The notes below the pieces were generated by a model. It did no database searches, was not told the DNA's origin, and worked only from the letters and a program-made list of their open reading frames with translations. The position numbers and the translations under genes are program-made. Source: Cladobotryum mycophilum (taxonomy: Eukaryota > Ascomycota > Sordariomycetes > Hypocreales > Hypocreaceae). Taken from it: a DNA stretch of 64,000 nt. The stretch is from positions 1,426,001 through 1,490,000 of the forward strand of contig CM071590.1 in assembly GCA_036429605.1 (NCBI GenBank), read 5' to 3'. Positions 58,421-64,000 of the stretch are shown here, piece after piece. The first letter of the stretch is position 1. Every line of letters starts with the position of its first letter.

Positions 58421-61400
58421 ATATATTATCAACTACACTTCTATCAGTTTGCATTACTTCTCATTCATCCATTTCTCTTGTGTCTGTAACCCTTGTGTAT
58501 CCTTTCCCCAGGACCTTCACCATGCACCGGCCGTGTTTACTCATCACCTGCATGCCACCTACTCAAGTTAAGTCTTTTCCTCAACAAGTCTAGATCTTCC
58601 CTCGTTACAAGTAAAAAGAGGGTGTGCCATGAAATCAAGGTCGCCGGCTTCCGTCCCAGAAGGATGTTGTGCTGACGTCACTGAAGAAGAGCCCTTCCAA
58701 CAACGGTGGAGAATCATGACGCCAGGATGGCTTTGCACAGTTGCGCTATGGGATAATCCCATCCCTCTTCCCTGTCCCCGTTTTTCTACTATACAAGTAG
58801 CATCTGACTCTAGTCACCGTGTACCGAATACTGTATCATTATTGACAAAGTCCTCTTTTCCTTTCCCTGCTTGTCATCAATTCCTTGCGTCCAACGGATC
58901 GGCGGTACTGGGAGAAGATGCAGGTCAGCAAATCCGACTTGGCGGGACCCTTGAATAGCCGGGGGTTTGGTTCGGTCAAAACAGAGAAATGCCCGTGTCT
59001 TCTCAATAAAGAATGCCTTGAGAAAATAGTTGCCGTACTCCGTAATCCAAATCTACACAATGGCTTTCGTCATCGTCAACAATGGCGGACGGTAAGAGCC
59101 CCCTCAAAAAGAAAAGTATGTTGGGCGTGCTGGTAAACCGTGCAACAGCTTAATGGGAAGACCCGAGACGGCGGCACGCCAACGACGGATATCTAACAGT
59201 GTACCTGGATGGCCGATCCAATACGCACACCGACTCCATAGCTCAGGAGGGAACTGGCGGTATCGAATGTGATATGTCTGTCTCGTCTGGCAACTTCCCT
59301 TGCCTGCCTGGCAATTGTTCCAGGGGTGCATGCGTGTGCGTATGTAGTGTACGAGGAGGTTGGCTTCGGCTTGCCACACAGTCTTATTCCCAGAGCCACA
59401 TGCCCAGCCAGCATCGTAAAAACCATCCTGTTGCTGACAAGCGTTTCGAGTATTATTTATTTCCCATCATCATTTGCTTGTCATGCTCTGCATATTGAAA
59501 AGTCAGCAGTTCCGGTGGTTCCGGCACTGCACCATCATCATTCACAATCACGAATCTTAGTCAGGCGCCTCGTCTACCGATTTCCATGGTTGCATTTGGC
59601 GAGGCTCTCTGACGAATATGTTTTAAGCCTGGCGGCATGACGGTCCACCGTTTATTGGGTCGTCTCTTTGAGTGCGGAGCGGCAGACTGGAATTCGTCTT
59701 GTTTGTCATGGATAATTATGGTCCTAAAAATACACCTTCTTTGTCTGGACGGGACGGTAGCCACGACACCCAATGCGGCGGATCGTAGTAGTTCAGGAGG
59801 GGTGCGTCGTAGGCCGCGGCTTTGTGGATTCCGAGCAATGTTTGTTGATCGACTCCGTACTGTGGGCCAGCACATGAAACAGAGACACTGATCACCTTGC
59901 TAGCACTGCGAAGAACTTGATCGTCTAGACAGACTTGTTCAAAATTCAACTACCAGCCGGTTGCAAATGTTTTTTCGGCCACGTAAAAGTAAGGTTTGTG
60001 CAAATACAACCGAATCCAGGGGTCTCCCGCCCTGACATCTTTGCAGGCACCGCTGGTTGGTGCCACCTGCGATCCTTTTTATGGAGTGCATTTGCACGCT
60101 GGGAGGGGGAGCTTATCATTGGTGACATTGTGCAGAAGGGCCAAATTACGAATCCGAAGAGGGGGCGTGAGAGGGCCAAAGGCGTGCGGTGTAATTAACC
60201 CTTTGAACGAATGGACGCCGACGGAGAAGCTTGACTGAATTGCCAAATAGTGTGCCTGGACCTCAGCATCCCCCAAGTAAGTTGTCTTGGTATGGTTCAG
60301 CTTGAAGGTGATGAGTTTAACTCTTTTAGGTGGCTCTTGAGACATATGACCCAGATCGAGATCGCTCTCCAAGGACGTGCTCAGAGTGGGTTTCTGATTG
60401 GCCTGGCCTTGGAATCGTTTAGAAGCTGTCAAAAACTGGATACGCTATGCGACGCTTCATTCAGTTCCGCTTGTGCGGGATTGACAGTCAACCGGTGCGG
60501 CAAATGAATGCACGACATGAGATCTTAGCCCTGAACTATCCGTCTTCTATATCGTCAAGGCTCCAGACGATCGGCTGGTTTGGATAAAAAAAATTTTTTT
60601 TTGTTGTTGTTGCCAGCTCCACTGATGCCATCCCGGCATCCTCGAGATGAAGCGGATCGCCGTTGGTTTACTTGCACAGAGTAGTTAGTTGATTGACTGC
60701 TACCTAAGAAGCAGGGGATCTGCCAAGGTTAACAGCAAGTGATGACTTCATCATGCGATATTTCGAAGAATTTGCCAACCTGGCTGATTTATGATATTTG
60801 ATCGGCCGAAAATTTTCTCCAGAAGGGAGGTCGTTGACACATGTTGATAGTCAGGCACAAATGCTCTAAACCGATCCATGAATGCAAACAAGCACCCAAG
60901 TCCTCCACTGTAAGCGATCCTTTATGGTTATTGGTGTAACCCTACGTACTCAACCAACACCTCAATGTTGGAATTAATAGAAAGAAGCCAGACTTCGGTC
61001 CATAAGAAATAGTCGAGACTTGAACCGCGAATGGTTTCTCAGCCTGGACTCTTTCAGTATTGGTGCCGCGCGTTTGCCATTGTTGGTCGAATGGGAAAGT
61101 CGTCCAAAATCCATCGGCAAATTCTAGGCCATATTGCTCTCCCACCAAGAAAGACACCAAAGACACCCACACATGACCTGACCTGATGAGGGTTTAGCGC
61201 GGCGGAGAGCTGGGCCAACTGGTGTGTCAGAGAGAGGAGAAGCACATAAATGGAGGGTGTAGATAATTGCAACAGTCCCCCCTCATCTTGTTGACAATTT
61301 TTGTCATCGCTGCAAACTGCTTCATTTCCCAGATGTTTTTAGCGTTTCAATGTGAGATCTTTCGTGGATTCAAGACTGATAATGCTGCGTCTCATCACTC

Positions 61401-62628
61401 ACCACCCACGTGAGTGGTTTGTGTGTTGTTGGTGGCGACCATGATCCAGCGGCCAAAAGTCTCGAGCCAAGCTGATTCCCTATCTGCCAGGCACCCGGAA
61501 CGGGTTGGTTGGCCCATGCGGGCAGTAATTGGTTTCTAGTTGCTGCCACGTTAGGATTGTCTCGGCGACATGTGTCTCTTTCTCTTTCTCCTCTCTGAAA
61601 GGGCGAAATTCACGGCAACTCGAAGACGAATGGTTTGGCGCGCCTTTGCTTGTGTGCTCAATCTTGTGCCCTTATCGAAGAAAAACAAAACAAAACAAAA
61701 AAAGTTTTTGTGCTGTCATCGACCTCTTCGCCACCATGGTTTGCCCATTGATCATGCCCTGAGTGTCGGCTAGTTTTGTTAATTAACCGCGAACGGCCGC
61801 ACCCAAGATGGGCCATCTGTTCGGCGGGCAATCAAGCCACGCGGCGCAGTCGTGTAGGATGCTGTTTGCTTCAAAAGGTCATCCATCGTCCATCCATCCA
61901 TCCGTCGAGCCAGCTGTGCCTGTTGTAAGGTGGTGTGGCGAAAGGGAGGACGAGGGACTGGACTGGACTGGTTGTGGATTGTGGATTGTGGATTTGTGGA
62001 TGGGGATGTGAGTGGAGCGAGACCGACTGAGTAAGCCCACGTCCAGGGGTGAGTGAGTTGGAAGGAGGAGAGGAGGAGGAGGGAGGAGTGGGTAGACTAG
62101 CCCTTGCTATGTTCACACCTCGTAGGAATTGCACTGTCCACTAGCCACGTTGGCACAGTACGTACCTTGTGTGCTTGGCTATCGAATTTTGGATGGACGT
62201 ATTGAATTGTACGTGTTTATTCCTTTCGGTGCCTGAATAAACCGAGGGTTTGTACTTTTCTGGGTAGGCGGACAATGTTTTTCTTTTCTTTTCTTTCTTT
62301 CCTTTTCTTTTTAACGAATCTGACATTGAATAAAAGTTGACGTTGAATAATATATAGATATGCAGTTGGAAACGTTTACATGATGCAAATGGTATTCCTT
62401 TTGTCATCCCCCTTACAGGAGGGTGAACTCGACGTACTCTGTACAAATACTTGTAATAAATGTCTTGTCGTAATGCTGCTGATTGATTCTCCGTAGCCGC
62501 CTCCTATTAATTGATTCATATCAAGGTCTCGACCGGGACCAATTAGCCCATCCTCTGTATATCGACACTTGATTATGTTGGGTTGCACAAAAGGCTACTT
62601 CTCCTCTTCCTCTCCTCGTTGGTTAGGC

Positions 62629-62650
62629 CTCTCTCTCTCTCTCTCTCTCC
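62629..62650. repeat. (CT)n microsatellite
   Basis: About eleven CT dinucleotides. Confidence 0.9.
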
Positions 62651-63093
62651 TCTCCCCAGTTTTTTGTTTGCTAGACGACGACTCCGCAGACACTATGTAT
62701 GCTTAATCGAGCCCCGACCCTGCCGCATTAAGCCGCGTTCCAAGGAGCAAATGTTCCAGTTTCTCCTGTTAAGCTGCATGTGAGAGGAAAGAAAGAAAGT
62801 ACCCGTATTAAACCACTGACGAGATGTTTCCAATTGTCCTCTATACTTTGTCTTGGTCTCTTGTCTTGTCGTCTAGCTTGACCCTAACTCATTGTGTGTT
62901 ACAAGTAGTAGGGAGATGGGATGTACAAATCATCTGGAACGAAGTCTCTCATTAATTGCATTGCAGTTGGGTATGTGAATCAATCTTATCGTGGCGACTC
63001 ATACGGCAAGAAATATGTAATACCCGTACATCATTGACAAAGAGAAAAGCAATCATACATACGCGGTTCAAATAGCTTCACTGTTGAATGAAC

Positions 63094-63113
63094 AAAAAAA
63101 AAAAAAAAAAAAA
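63094..63113. repeat. Poly(A) run
   Basis: Twenty consecutive A in non-coding DNA. Confidence 0.9.
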
Positions 63114-63236
63114 GAGACCCAATTCCCCGCTTCCAAACCCCTCATTCACACCAGATCCGGCTACAAACTTGTTTTTTTTTTGTTTTCAAGTCGTTGGGCT
63201 TTGTGAAAAGGAAAATTTTCATGAAAATCTCTCTAG

Positions 63237-63874
63237 TCATGGATCGTCACCAAACATTCTACTGAACGCCCGGTCGTTGCGGACGTCCAGATTGGCGGAG
63301 TGTTTGCGGGGTCGGAACGGGGCTCGGGAGAGACGATCCACTTCTTCTCGGAATCGAACTATCTGTTGGATATCGACGATGGAGTCAGTTCGTTTTTGTT
63401 TTTTTTTTGTCTTTATTACATAGGGTTGGGGCATGAGCTGGGCCACGATGTTTATCAACAAAAGTGTGAAATAATTTTTTTTGCTCGTACATGAGAGCCT
63501 GATGAATCTCCCAAGCATTGAAGCCCAGCAAATAATTAAAATTACCAAACCGAGGCAACCAGAAAAGAAGCTATCAATTGTGATAAAATACTACGTATCT
63601 AGCACATATAACCCTTTCTAGTTAACACATTTCTTCCTGAAACTGAACTGAGCATTGATAAAAAAATATGATTTCCAATGCAACTTTTTTTTATTAATTC
63701 GTGGCGTCGTATAACTTGAATAAACTAATACCCCCCAACCTTGGCCGCCACAAAACTTCTAGCATCTTTCATTGCCATGTCTCCCTTGGTCAGCGCTGTT
63801 TTATACACCCCTCCACGAAATGAATCAGGTGGCCTCCGTGCGAGAAACAGAAGAAGCAACGTAGAACAACCCAT
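63237..63874 (-). CDS. Candidate small three-exon gene of unknown function
   Basis: Three minus-strand segments, 63874-63740, 63570-63420 and 63358-63237, join in frame to about 135 residues. The joins use a GTTGGG donor with GATAG acceptor, and a GTAATA donor with CAGATAG acceptor and ACTGAC branch-like sequence. Peptides such as LARRPPDSFRGGVYKTALTK, FGNFNYLLGFNAWEIHQALM and FREEVDRLSRAPFRPRKHSA look like real protein rather than random translation. The N-terminus is uncertain: the frame stays open upstream of 63874, and exons may lie beyond the window. I do not recognise the family. The exons are too short for simple ORF calling, and chance cannot be excluded. Confidence 0.35.
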
Positions 63875-64000
63875 CACATTGGCTGAGTAATGGCCAAGGA
63901 TGGACGATGGGATGGGGATGGGATGGGATCCAGGTTGGCATTACATACATACCTTAATACATACATACCACATAATATAATAGTGGCAACAGTGGTTCCA
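63875..64000. other. Right edge, simple-sequence DNA
   Basis: GGGAT/GATGG and TACA repeats; possibly leader or intron of the candidate minus-strand gene. Confidence 0.5.

Larger units (their letters stand above)
57806..63236. other. Gene-poor region, possible degenerate sequences
   Basis: Open frames such as 59269-59640 (plus), 60079-60432 (minus) and 60942-61172 (minus) start at GTG or TTG and have no recognisable domain. The section 58080-58480 is AT-rich and has LTR-like features. The section 62600-62650 is CT-rich. I cannot support any gene. Confidence 0.5.

Noticed and set aside
59269..59640. Signal-peptide-like frame
   Set aside because: The start is GTG with no in-frame ATG at the N-terminus and no recognisable domain.
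60079..60432. A 117-codon minus-strand frame with plausible composition
   Set aside because: The initiator is TTG, there is no splice support, and I recognise no family.
60942..61272. Two overlapping minus-strand frames suggestive of a secreted protein
   Set aside because: Both start at non-ATG codons, lie in different frames and cannot be joined with good splice sites.
1..64000. Search for tRNA genes and telomeric repeats
   Set aside because: I found no convincing B-box/cloverleaf sequence and no TTAGGG arrays by eye; a tRNAscan run would be decisive.

Overview
This window is nuclear DNA from a filamentous ascomycete, most likely a sordariomycete. Genes are split by short introns of about 45-125 nt with GTRNGT donors and RCTRAC-like branch points. 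The products include fungal families (PacC, Zn2Cys6 regulator, DUF3602, Stb3-type Sin3-binding protein, fungal P450 and DHA2 transporter). Intergenic DNA is long and rich in microsatellites and pyrimidine tracts. Hypocreales is a guess from general style, not proven. I see no rRNA, tRNA, CRISPR or intact transposon.

Left part (1-12.8 kb): a single-pass membrane protein with a long intron-containing 5' leader (3.2 kb), and a regulator with two tandem Zn2Cys6 clusters (5.4-8.4 kb, minus) whose last exon has a frame break. The next 4 kb appears to be non-coding.

12.8-25.5 kb: a GC-rich zinc alcohol dehydrogenase; two neighbouring genes for secreted proteins sharing an unusual CCCC cysteine signature; pacC, with seven GCCAAG hexamers upstream; and a Stb3/Sin3-binding protein. 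Long gene-poor spacers follow.

30-49.9 kb is dense and conserved. It holds topoisomerase III (one-base frame break in a C6 run), a DUF1295 membrane protein, a Pho13-type phosphatase, a small orphan protein, a TMEM205-like membrane protein, Ku80, a Gfd2-like DEDDh exonuclease, Pam18/Tim14, a membrane-anchored TAP-like hydrolase, an orphan protein and a DUF3602 protein. Top3, Ku80 and the exonuclease all act on nucleic acids, but nothing shows that this is a functional cluster.

51-57.8 kb: a DHA2-type MFS transporter, a CYP52-clan-like P450 and an HHxxxDG acyltransferase sit side by side. This looks like a small tailoring/export cluster without a backbone synthase in view.

57.8-64 kb is gene-poor, with an AT-rich patch that may be an LTR remnant and, at the edge, a candidate small three-exon gene missed by simple ORF calling. 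Gene models were spliced by hand; exon borders are inferences from splice consensus and reading frame.
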